Positions 48,331 to 59,881 of a stretch of DNA of 64,000 nt are shown piece by piece (the stretch's first letter is position 1; the number at the start of each line of letters is the position of its first letter). The translations under genes and the position numbers were made by a program. This DNA is from Macquaria australasica (taxonomy: Eukaryota > Chordata > Actinopteri > Centrarchiformes > Percichthyidae). The stretch spans positions 1,426,001 through 1,490,000 of the forward strand of contig SEMN01000063.1 in assembly GCA_005408345.1 (NCBI GenBank), read 5' to 3'. The notes below the pieces were generated by a model, which searched no databases, was not told the origin of the DNA, and saw nothing but the letters and a program-made list of their open reading frames with translations.

Positions 48331-50240
48331 CGGAAAAGGGAAGACTCTCTGGCTTTGAGGCTCCTGTCAGCAGACTCTTTGAAAGAAGAAAAGTTTTTGT
48401 GAAGATACAGCAGCTCGAGTTTGTGAATTGTGACTTTTGCTGTCTGACTTAAAGAGCCCAAAGGGTGGAAAGCAATGTTACAGTTTTACATCTGGCATGA
48501 AACACAAAGGAACTGAACAGAAAACGTATACAATATTTAGCACCCATTAACATTAGCTGCTCTTGTTTGTTCCCAGTGTGACTGACAGACATATTGTTCT
48601 CCTCCACCTTTATTCAAAGTTATTTAGGTCTAGCTTGTGTAGTTGTGTGTGTGTGTGACATGAGATTAGACAGAAATACAACTCATAAAATCTTAATAGG
48701 ACGTCGCTATAAGAGCATAACAGGAGGCAGGGTTTGAAAAAAGGAAGCAGACTGTGAGCTCTGCTCTGCCCAGCTGGTGCAACACAAAATCACGCCTGTT
48801 CAAAGCATTTCTGGTAAATCTATAAAGAAATGCTCAAAGACGAGCTGAACACATAAATAGTTTAGGGCTGGCATGCTGGTATCATGTACTGTGTGTGAAT
48901 TATGGAGAAAACATGCAAGCAGGGTGCTCGAGCCTAATTTGGAGCTCCCATTCAAACAATACATTTTAGATCACATCTGTCTAGTTGTTTTGTATGTTAT
49001 TTATGACTTCAAGAGAATGCTTATGGCATTTTTGATATGAAAACATGTAATTACAGACAAAAGAGGCAAAAACACAGGAAAAAGACAATATCAGACACTT
49101 CACAAACAACATCATTCTAAATTGTTTTTGCTGTGTATTTCTGTTAGCACGTGAAGACATTAGAGATGGTGTATTTTGGCTGTCAGCACACTGATAAATC
49201 ATAAGACAAAAAGACCTGTAATTTCACAAATAAATAAAGAGAAACAAATAACAGTTGTGATATCCAGACGGAGGCAGGAGGGATGCAGAATCGCCTCAAA
49301 GTGTTTTCGTTTGTTACATCACAATGAGGCCACAAACACGTGCTAAATGAGAACAAAGCAGAGCGATGGCACAGTATGTCGACACTATTTGATTGTTCAC
49401 GATTATATACCGACAAGAGGCTTCAAATGTCAAAACAGGAAAAACATGATACACAGTCCCTGACTCACAGGTCTCGTCCAGATGACTACTTTTAGCCTGT
49501 TTTGCTTTTTGTATTTTTGCCACCCATGATGTTTGTTGTGGACTTTTTATGTACTAGAAATGCTTATAGAAAGGGTGATTTCCAGGCTTAGGAAGGAGGA
49601 GGACTGAGCTTAATCAAATATGCAGTTAAAGGACCATTTCTCATATTTATAGCCTTTTCTCTCCATATTGGACCATGTCGTTGTCCCAAGGGGATGAGGA
49701 TGGATGACAGGATGGATGGATGGATGGATGTCTTTGTCAGAGTTTGAAACTTTTTTCCAGGTAAATGATACAATCAGTCTTGGGGCCAAACGAGTCTTTC
49801 TTGCTGCTGCTCGACCTGTGATTTCATCAGCAGGTGTGGCATTTGGAGGAATGAAAAGAGCCTTCCCAACCAAATACAGAGTATTGACAGGCGTAGTGGT
49901 GTATGTAGTAGGTATTTCCTGCGATGACGAATTAGTTTGTCCCAAAAACAGCTTGTATTGTTTGTTCAAAAGGCTTAAAATGACCTATTTAGTACTAAAG
50001 CATGAAGCAGTGTGATGTTCTTATACTGCTACAACATGTGTTAGGGAGGATTGTTAGGCTTCCAAAGTGTTTGATTTGGGGGATTTGAGATTTCCAGGGG
50101 GTCATTTCTATTCTCCTACCAACAGTCAATCAACACTTTGTTTTCTTTGAATCACTGAGGAGGTCTTTCCCTAAACTTAGCCAAACTGTTTTAGTTGCCT
50201 GAATTTGAAAACAAGTGGCGTGCCTTCTTGTCAACCATTT
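48331..50240. other. non-coding interval
   Basis: No gene. A short (GT)n lies at 48642-48657 and a (GGAT)n at 49711-49730. Confidence 0.5.
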
Positions 50241-50335
50241 CAACCTCAAGTTCAAGTTCAAGTTTAACTTCATTGTCCCCCAAAGGGCCAGGTGAAACAC
50301 AGAACACAGATTAAAGCATGTGATACATAGAACAT
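50241..50335. repeat. retroposon-like fragment
   Basis: caagttcaagttcaagttta then acttcattgtcccccaaagg is a pattern seen in many fish repeats; only a short stretch is recognisable. Confidence 0.4.
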
Positions 50336-53160
50336 CATAAAATACATAAAAGATATATACACCCAGTTAAGTGTCTATTAAGTGCACCTGGCTAAAGCCA
50401 ACAGTTGAAGAGAAGAGTTGATTCAAATTTATGGTTATTTTGGAGCCTGTAGTTTGTCGTGCTGTTTATTTGTATTCCATTATACGGAGACTTTATTTTG
50501 TCCGCCCCATTTATATCAATGATAGAAGACCAAATATTATTGTCAACTGGGTACTGTGTAGACAGTCGACCTATTTTGTCATTTAGGTGTGGAAACTTGT
50601 TGGACAAACACATTTAGGTTAAAAGTTTTAAAAGTGCTCCTGTATGTCACAAATAAAATTGCCACGATGTTAAAAAGAAATAGGTAGTCTAACAATATAA
50701 TTAATGGCATAAAATTTAGATCAATGATCCTATTTTTTTAAAGGATGGGGGCTAAACTAAACAGACACATCAGCAACAGTCCACACACTTGGGAACTTGA
50801 ACTTGATACTACACAAATATTGAATGATCTGAATGGTTTTACTGTATATAATCAATAAAATCCTCGTGTACATAAACAGGTAAATTTGTTAGGCTTTACT
50901 GCTTTACCATTACTGGTTAGTGGGGAGGCTGAGCTGCACATTTGTGCATGCAAGGACCTATTTATTCCTGTTTCCGAGACAGTCGGGCCCATTCAGCTGA
51001 CGCACAATCTCCACCATTTACCTCCAGTCTATTTCGGTGACATATTTACGCCAGCGCGTCCGGCTCCGTGAATCTACCTGTGTTTCGGCCGAGCGGGATA
51101 ATTTACACAGGAAGCCCTTTGGAAATAAACATTTGCACTTATTATATGTCGCATGCTTCTTAGGAGCAAACACACACACACATGCACAGACATACATGCG
51201 AGCACAGCAGAAGACAGATAAGAACATGTATGCACACACAGAAGGCATTCATAGCAGGCGGTAATAACATAGCGCAGAACTGAGGCCAGCCACAGTTCTG
51301 CGGGCAGAGAGGGTACATACAGGAGATGTTATTGCGCTATATGTTTATAACGCTGCCATGGAAAAATAAGAGGCTCAGCCACAGGCATTTCCTCAGTTCC
51401 TCTCTCCCCAGTCACCTCTCCAAGCCTGTGTGGGAGGGAGGCGGCGAGTGTTTAGATGAGGGCTGAGCACATGTCACACTTCATCATTTTTAGAAATAGG
51501 CATCCTAATTTCTCTTTCTGTTTTTGCATATATTCTATCACAAACCCCTTTCACCACCCGCCTCTTGTTCCTTCACCCAACCCAGCTATTGTCTGGGTTC
51601 ATGCAGCGCTGACCGCTGCCATCATTTTATTTATTTGAAATGTTGATTTAGTGTAATGTTAGAGACATGGGAATTCAAACATAAATATTTGAAGGAGGAT
51701 ATTTGGTGCATCTATTGTTTGGTTTGACCCTTATGCTGCTCACTACTGGGTGCTTATATTGCTGGCCACCAAGGAGTTTAAGTTTGTTTCACTGCTGCTC
51801 TTTGAAGTTGCTCTGAGTTTGCATTTCGTCTGCTGTATCTAAATACAATATCTAAATATTCATCTCTAAAATGAAAATATAATGTGTGCAGCTGGGACAC
51901 GCTGATTTTCAGAATCAGAAATGTTGTCAGCTCAGGTTGTAGCTTTTAGCCTGGTCAGCCTTAAGGTGTCAGTATGCTTAAAACAAAGTGCTTTCCAAAC
52001 CACCTTCCCCCACAGCTTTTTGACTTCGGTGGCAACTGCATTCTGCAATTTTTGTAAATTTCTGAAACCGTTAACTTGACATTCGCGCCCACTTCATGCA
52101 GCAATCGGCCATCTGTGCAGAGGTGTGCAAGTAGCCATGATTTCTCTCTTAATATCTCCTTTTATAATTTTCACACAACTATCTACTCCATCACTTGTCT
52201 TCCAAGACAGACTTGGCCCAAAGTGTGCGCTGTTATCTCCATATTTAAATTATTATTATTATTATTATTATTCCGAGCAGCTGTTAACAATTTTGGCTTT
52301 AGACGTGGCTGGCCAAAGCAACGTAAATCCTATTTATTTTAAGCACACTGAGACCTATAGCATAGTTTCAGAAAGTAGATACACTACATCAGACTTTACA
52401 TGTGCATATTTTACAACAGCCAAACTTGGTTCAGGTAGTGGATACTTGAGCAGGAGTTCAGCCATCTGGTTTTGATTTAAAGTTTAACATCGTAATTTAC
52501 TCTTTCAAAGCACCACAACACTAGTCAGATGTATTGAATGATCTGGCTGTGAAACTGTGTTAACATTCTTTTATTTACTTTGTGATTTAGTGTGATGACG
52601 GGCTTCACACGTACTGGAGTTACATCCAGGTAACTTCTGTTTTGTCTTGTCTCATTAATGGAAAGGCCTCCAACCAATGAAACCACATGGGTTGTTTGTT
52701 CCTAACCTCTAATACGGCCCACAGGAGCGTTTCCTATATTAGTGCCCCCTACCGGTGGCGAACAGTGGTCTCATGGGTGAAAGTACTGTGTTATCTGACC
52801 TATCCATCCACCCTCTCCTCTATTCATCTCCTCCCTATGTGGACTTTGTCGCTCTTTATACTACATCACTGGACTTCCACCTTTGCTACCGTCATAATTA
52901 CTATGGCCACTAGAGGTTGCCGTACATACAAACGTAAATATGGGTCATAATAAGCTGCTGCACAGATGACCTATACGGACATATTTTTGGGGAGGACAGT
53001 ATTTACATCCCGTATTTACATTCTTTCGACAGAGGATGATTTCATCATGGTGAGTAGAACGTTTTCAGTGGAGATGTTTGTTTGGTGTGTGTTACTGAAA
53101 AGGAGTTTCTTACTGAGCCTCTCTTCAAGACTTCAAGTAAACACAAGCAGCCCAAACTGA
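50336..53160. other. non-coding interval
   Basis: No gene. 50930-51130 is a repeat-poor block with mixed composition; a short CA tract is at 51170-51184; an (ATT)n microsatellite lies at 52246-52272. Confidence 0.45.
52246..52272. repeat. (ATT)n microsatellite
   Basis: About nine tandem trinucleotide units. Confidence 0.95.
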
Positions 53161-56137
53161 CCAGTTATCTTCATAGCCTGCGTAGCCCTGACGCCGTGTA
53201 GTTTTATTGTTTTAAGAGGCGCGCGTCAGCTACTACATGCAAAGGCTCTGCAAAACTATAAATCCAGCTTTACCCTCAGCAGCTGCTCACAGCTGCTATG
53301 GCAGCAACTGGGTGAACATGGGTATGAGATGGGAGGCAACATTATCAGTGTTGAATCAGCTTTCAAACACAGAATATATTTATTGTTCTAAGGATAACAT
53401 TCAATGATTAGGGTTCTTTCAGCTCCTCTTTTGGCCTTTTGGCTTTCATTTATTTTCCTATAATATCTCTATTAAACATAAGCTTCAAGGACACAGGAAG
53501 CAAAGGAAATGAAACTGATTCTAGTGTTGCACTAAGTCACTCTAAATGATAGTGTCATCCTATAATGTGAATGTAAATAACGGCTGAAATCATGTCACAT
53601 TTAATTATTTTCAGATATAGCCATCCTCTGCTCGTCTCTGCTCCTCCGAAACCAGCACTCTGTGATCCAAAGGATAATTAGGCCTCGGAGCATGGCGGTG
53701 AATGTTTGGTCTCACTCTGCTCGGCTTTAAAGAGAATGCTCTTTTTGGATGCTGCAGTACAAGCGTATATATCCCTTAAAAAGGCAGAACTGTAGCTGCT
53801 CGTGCCTCTGATGTGCCATCCAACTTTAAAATACAGCTTTGCGAGCTCAGTCTTCTTCAAAGCCTTCTTTTCTTTTTTTTCATCCTTTGGCTTTTTTTCG
53901 CCCTCTTGTGCCAGCCCCAACTCGGCTCTGCCTGCTGCCTCGACATGATGAGTGGAACTGAGTGAAGAAGTTGGGTGAGAAGCCTGAAAGGAGCTGCAGC
54001 TAATTCATGAAACTAGCCACTATCTCATAAACTAAAAAGGAGTTATAGCAGCATGAAAAATACCAAGAACCCGCCATAAAATGGGACATTGTGCCACTGG
54101 TGTTTTGTGGGTTGATCACTGTTCTGTTTAGAATTCGCTGCAAGTAATCAATGTAAAAAAAAACCTCCTTTCATTCTCTTTGACTTCGAGGCCTAATGGC
54201 TTTTTTAGTAACGACTTTGTGTCTTTAACGGCACAAACATCATTAACCCAGGCCATTGTTATTCTAATCTCCCCCTGTCAGTGGCCTCGGAGGCAGGGCC
54301 CTCGCCTCGTTGAAACAGTTTCCTCATTGTGAGCTGCCTCACGGGAGGGGACGGGAGGAGGGAATGGAGGTGGTGAGGTGGCTGCTTCAACCGCTGCCAC
54401 CTGAGCGGGCATCAGGGTCCAGAAAAACCTTACATTTAGGGTGGTCCAAACCTGCCATCTCCAAACCACGTCCTCCTGGCTCTCCTCTTTATGTGGTCCT
54501 AATTCCACCTCCCACCATCCCTTTCACCCTCGCTCTACACAGCCTCTCTCACAAAAAGCCCCTCACATGATGAACAAAGTTTCACTGGCGCTCATTTGTT
54601 GACTTATCTGGCATGGCAGCAGTTTGCCTTTTGAAAAAAAAAATCTTTAAACACCATTTGTAGGGCTTGTTTTGCAGCAGGGAGGTGGCGGACTATTGTA
54701 CCTCCCCCCTCAACCCCAGACATACGGGAAGAGCCTCTGCCATCTCCTCTACGACTTGAGCAGGTGCAAAGACGAGGCTCAATGACATCTTTGTACCAAA
54801 TGGAAGAAGTTTGGGGGGTTTGACAGCACTCCTGGCCGGGCCCGGCACCGCCTCCCCTCCGTCTGTTTTTGGGGGAGCTTGAACGTTAGAAGTTAGCGGT
54901 GACAGGCCGTGGAGGGGGAAACCATATATCCTGAAGTGACACAGACACCAAAGGTAGTTGGTTTTTGGCTTCCACGGCTGCCTGTCACGCTGCTTTTATC
55001 AGAGGCTGCTCTGGTCTTTTACTGGCTGCAGTAATTCATGTTGGCCCAGTGTTGCCTCCAAGCCCAGTTCACAATAGAAATTCACAATAGCAAGTCCTGT
55101 TTTGTAACTGTGACATAACAGCGAAATGCATTAACTATTCTATAGTGCATGGATCTCTATGGTAAAGCATCTCTGAAATAATTTATCAGGGAAGACGTGT
55201 CAACCATAAAGTAAAAGCAATTATCTGCAACATTTTTTATGTAAAGAATTAGTTAATTAAGAGAGCACATTAGATGTTCAATTAATTAACTATGTCTTAT
55301 TCATCGAGTTGTGGCTGTAACTCTATCACTTACCTTAGAATCACAGGTGCTGGTGTAACGAGCTGCCGTGTGGCAAGAAAGGGATTTTCTGTGTTGGCTT
55401 GCAGATTTTTTGGGACACTTTCCCAGATTTATGTCCACTGGGACGTGTTCCAAGTTTCTGTTTCCTCCTCTACCTGTTGCTATGAGATGTGACAGCTCTG
55501 CCGCCTGATAGTCCATGATGTGATTCCCTCTTGCTTGCAATTATCAGAGGTTTCAACCCTGTCTTCTAGAAATGTTGTGTTTTTAAATTGTACTGCCCTT
55601 GTCTTACTGTTTTCGCTTGTTGGTTGAGCTACAGCCAAAATGTGAGGGTGAAAAAATATAATAAAATAAATAAAAAATAAAACCTACATACAATTCACAA
55701 AATCCTTACTGGACTGGACTAAACTTAAGCCTAACCATTTGATGCTCTCTCCATTTATATATCCATTGAATAAATAAATTCCCCATTTTTACTTAGTCAC
55801 TTCATGTGTCTTAGATCTGATCTCAAAAAGTGTAAATACATCCAAGAAGCATTCAAAATGGTAACGGTGCAACTACGCCAGTAAGCACTCTCTAGAAATA
55901 GCAGCTTACATGGTCTCTCCCCTGCCATAATGGTAACTGAAGCTGCACTGAAATTAACCGTCGTTCTCCCTGTTTCATTAGAGCATTTGGGAAAAAATGG
56001 CTCTAGCGATTTCAACAAATACAACCATACCGAGCTGTTGTAGTGTTTATCTGATCCTTGATCAGTGCAACCACTGAATGATCTGTATGAGTGAGGGAGC
56101 AGCATGAAAGCCCTCGTAGTTCACAAATAACTGTTAT
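53161..56137. other. non-coding interval with repeat-poor blocks
   Basis: No gene. A Lys-rich 80-codon frame at 53920-53678 (- strand) has no domain or splice partner. 54230-55000 is a repeat-poor, GC-richer block of about 770 bases. Confidence 0.4.
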
Positions 56138-56138
56138 T

Positions 56139-56685
56139 AGGTGTTTTCGGACCAAACAGTTCTGGGGACTCCCTGAGAGGAACTGCCCACTGGGGAGCTC
56201 CCCTGAGAACTACATACCTTCAAGGGTTTTTTCTGTTTGCATTTGCACGGCCAATAGGAACGCTAAAGTGACGTCAGCCCGTCGGCGGTTGGTATAGCAA
56301 CGTCACTCACAAAGATTTTGCTTTGACGAGTCAAAATGGCGTTGTATTTCCCCCGTCGCATAAACACTCAATAAAGCCTGGACTTCACTGTCGGGCCATT
56401 TGTCCGTGTTTTGGTCCATTTTTTAAGACTATCTAAAGATGGCGGTTGCCGGTGCTGCATTGGCTCATGTGTTCGACCAATCAGTGTGTACTTAGGTCAC
56501 TCAAGGTTCCTCTTGTGCTGGGAGAGTACCTACTCTGAAGTAAGAGCTAAAAAAAGTCCCTCAAAACGGCGTTCTAAGAACAACGATCGTTCCCAATTCT
56601 TGCAGTGCGGACACAATAAAAAGTGGAGGGGTCCTCTAACTGTTCTTAGAAGCTATGGAAAAGTTCCTCTGGTCTGAAAACACCT
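56139..56685. mobile_element. TIR-bounded non-autonomous DNA transposon with CRE and CCAAT boxes
   Basis: Ends AGGTGTTTTCGGACCA (left) and the complement of AGGTGTTTTCAGACCA (right) form an inverted repeat of 16 bases with one mismatch. A direct ATT or TA flanks both ends. The 547-base interior includes a full cAMP-response-type TGACGTCA at 56269-56276, CCAAT at 56251-56255 and an ACCAATCA at 56477-56484. No transposase is encoded. Superfamily not assigned. Confidence 0.8.
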
Positions 56686-58500
56686 ATTGTGGAAACTAAA
56701 CCTTTTATTTCCAGTTTTTCTTCTTTTGGCATTTTTCTCAGTTGCCAGACAGCTTCATGTGCATTACCACAACCCTCTGGACTGCAGTAGAGCTGACCCT
56801 GATTTGTATGTAGCATGGGAAAACCAAGATGGATTGCAATTAGATGACAAAGATGCTACAGTTGACAGCTGGCAAAGTGCAGTTCAAAGTATAATATAGA
56901 GATGGAACCAGAATCTTAACTCAGGCATTTACCACTTCAAGCAAGTGGCCAGGAGGAGGACTTGTCTTTGAAGCTCACTTCCAGTGACGCAGGGCATGGA
57001 AGCCAGAAAGACAGAAGTCTAAAACTGTTAAAACATTTCAGAGATTTCAGGTAAAAACTAACATGAGTGAGTTTATTATCTTAGTTGTACCTTAAAAATT
57101 GGTTACGTAGACTGGGTTCAATTTGGGGTTTCATATTTCATTGTCAAAACTCTTTTAATTCCTTCAAAATGGGACAGTTGCCTGTAATTGAGGCCATAAT
57201 GAAAGCCATTATAGACTGTAATGGTGGGACAAATTTTATTTGGCAACAGGCTGAATTCAGGTTCTTGCCAAATTCCCAAACACAACTGATATCATAGGAA
57301 CAGGCCATTGAGGGGGTTGATGAAAACTGACGAGCTGGGTGGTAAAAACTGTATTTGACATGTTTATTTACTAAGTGATAAAAAAATATAACGGTTGTGT
57401 TTGGCTTTGTTGTATCACCATTCACTCTGTAATCCTGTGTATTTCCAATACGTGTCTCTGTCAGTGCCACCAAGTACCAAGTAACATCACGGCACATTTG
57501 TTATGCATGGTGATTATTTCTGAGCTGATTCTGAGCCTAATGATCAGCCACGATAAGCCATCTTCCGCGACTCCCAAAACGTGGAGAGTATGAGGTTTTA
57601 TTATTTCTGGAGCCGGTCCCACGACCAGAGCTTTTGCAGCCCACTCTGGATTTCATGGAGCTCTCAGGCGGTGACCTCAGGAACAATGTGGGGTGCTGTG
57701 CTGATTCTGGGGAACAGGCGAGCCCAACTGCCCCCACCTGCTAGCAGCTTTACTGGCCTGGCCACGGGCCCTGAGGCCTGTTTCTACACTGCAAAAAAAC
57801 ATCCAATTTACCATCAAATTTTATTTTTGTGTTAAGGATTTAAAAGTGATTTTTGACCCATATTTAGTTCAATTGCCATTTCAGATCAATGCTTTCTTAG
57901 TGCAGTTGATTAGCTTTGCAAAGCCAGCCTGAATCTACCAATCTCATATTTTTCTACAAGATCTGAATCAGAAAAACAAATGAACTCAAAAGCAGTTAAG
58001 GTATCAACCCATAGGGAGTGATTTACCGTAGGTGATGTCATTACTTGTTGCCTCTTAAAATCTCTGAATGCTGAAAATCTAATTGTAGTTTTACAATTTA
58101 ACATGATTTCACATCTGTATCGGCCTGTATTTTATCTCAGATTGATCTAAAAACAGGTTTTGGCGGCTATTTTGGGAGAGATTTCCTAATTTATCCAGTC
58201 AGCTGCTGATAAGAATTAAGGCTGATGTCTCAGTAAAGGATAGCACTTTAACATTTATACATGAAATGAGTAGATGCCTAGTTAGCCTTGTCAGATCTCA
58301 ATGAGAAGAGCAACGTTTGTGGATAGTACTGTACTGTGGATTCTGTAGTAGTTGTTGTTGTTGATAAGACAGTATTGGAATTTGATTTATACTGCAAATG
58401 CCAGTTTTGGAGAAACAGAGAATTTAAAGGTTAAATTCGACTAAGAATATTAGTTGACAAGATGCACATTCATGTCTTTTTTACAGGGCAGGCCTTTCAG
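56686..58500. other. non-coding interval
   Basis: No gene. A 70-codon frame at 56687-56899 begins with a hydrophobic stretch but starts directly at the transposon edge and has no domain, so I do not annotate it. Confidence 0.4.
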
Positions 58501-58528
58501 CAAGCCTTCGTGGACATCAAAAAGAGAA

Positions 58529-58576
58529 TGTGTGTGTGTCTGTGTTTGTGTCCACACACACACACACACACACACA
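58529..58576. repeat. adjacent (GT)n and (CA)n tracts
   Basis: An imperfect GT tract runs directly into a CA tract of about 24 bases, so the two can pair as a hairpin. Confidence 0.85.
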
Positions 58577-58654
58577 GAGGCAGACATGCACTTCCATGGC
58601 CACAGTCAAATCAGCTGCCAGTGCACACACATACACACACTTTTTGTACTTCAA

Positions 58655-58845
58655 TACATGTGAGGACTATGAGGACTTAATACGTTGCCTGGTCCTTAAC
58701 ATTAACCATCACACCTACGTGCATAACTCCAACCCTTACCCGAGCTTAAATCTGAACCTTAACCTAAGAGTAACCTTAAACGTCCCTTTTACAGCCCCAG
58801 CATCCAAAATCCTGTTAGTCTCCTCACAAATATAGAGGAACAAGA
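58655..58845 (+). repeat. dispersed repeat (ctaaccct / tgaggacc family), copy 2
   Basis: tgtgaggactatgaggactt is followed by ttaacattaaccatcaca, ccaacccttacccgagct, ccttaacctaagagtaacct and gttagtctcctcacaaatat. It is related to 44690-45110. Confidence 0.6.
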
Positions 58846-59686
58846 GGGTGCACAGACACACACACACACACACTGAATGTAGATCACATGGTCTTGTGTG
58901 AATCTGCTCCTCCCCACCTGCCCCAGCTGTAACGGGGGACCAAATGTGAACAGTGGGAGATTGTGATGCGGCACAATGCTGGCACGGAGACGATGGAGGA
59001 TGAACACCCTTTAAGCTCATAACTAGGCCGTAAGAAAAACATTACCCAGTGTTCTCCTGTTCCTCTGTGCTGCCTCTGTCTGCCTTTTCACCGTCATGCC
59101 TTCTGCTTTTGCGCTCAGTACTTCTCTGTCAATCATGATTGTTGCCCAGAAAACAGGAGTATTAATTACATACAGTATTTGTTTGGACCCTGAGGTTTGG
59201 GGTGATACGACCAAACTATGTCTGCATGTAATGTTGGTGATTATACTTTTTGATCTAAATCTATAAAATATAAATAAAAATGTAAACATTCTGGTCTTTT
59301 TCTGCAAAGTACAGATGAATAGTACATACAGAACATAACATGTTAAAATATTTTTTTATATAAAAAAAGGTCTCCAAAGAAAAAAGAAAAAGTAAAAATG
59401 GAATGATTTCCATTTACTTTTTACAGAAATTAATACACAATAAAGAACTGATCACAAAAAACATTAATACAGTAAATTGGAAATATGTGATACATGTTTC
59501 TTATAAACATACTACATTATACTTTCTTTGCAGCTTCCAGATTCAAATCTTTAAATAAGATTACTTTACTTGTCACTTGATTTAAGAATTGTCTTGTATT
59601 GCAAATGAATCATATAATATACATTTCAGACATTAAAGAAACAGCTATGAACATAACATTATAACAGCCATGGATTTACCTGTAAC
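58846..59686. other. non-coding interval
   Basis: No gene. A short CA tract lies at 58857-58873; the rest is AT-rich. Confidence 0.45.
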
Positions 59687-59692
59687 TTTATT
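59687..59692 (-). terminator. likely plaat poly(A) signal
   Basis: A canonical AATAAA on the - strand about 190 bases after the stop codon at 59882. Confidence 0.45.
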
Positions 59693-59881
59693 TTTCTCCA
59701 CAACAACTTGCCTGATCTTCTCCAAGGTTGTATTTCGTCTGTGTGTGTTGACAGTACGACAACTTTTTCAGTTTGCACATGTGCAATAGTTTATTCACAT
59801 AGTTTAAATCATAATCACTGCCAGGTGAATTGACTCAAACAATGGTAAGATCTTCCTTTTCATCTTGCTGTGTCATTGCAG

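Noticed and set aside
53678..53920. Lys-rich 80-codon frame
   Set aside because: The Lys-rich part comes from a T-rich tract read on the opposite strand. No homology or splice context.
56687..56899. 70-codon frame with a hydrophobic start that resembles a signal peptide
   Set aside because: It begins at the edge of a transposon, has no recognisable domain and no neighbouring exon.
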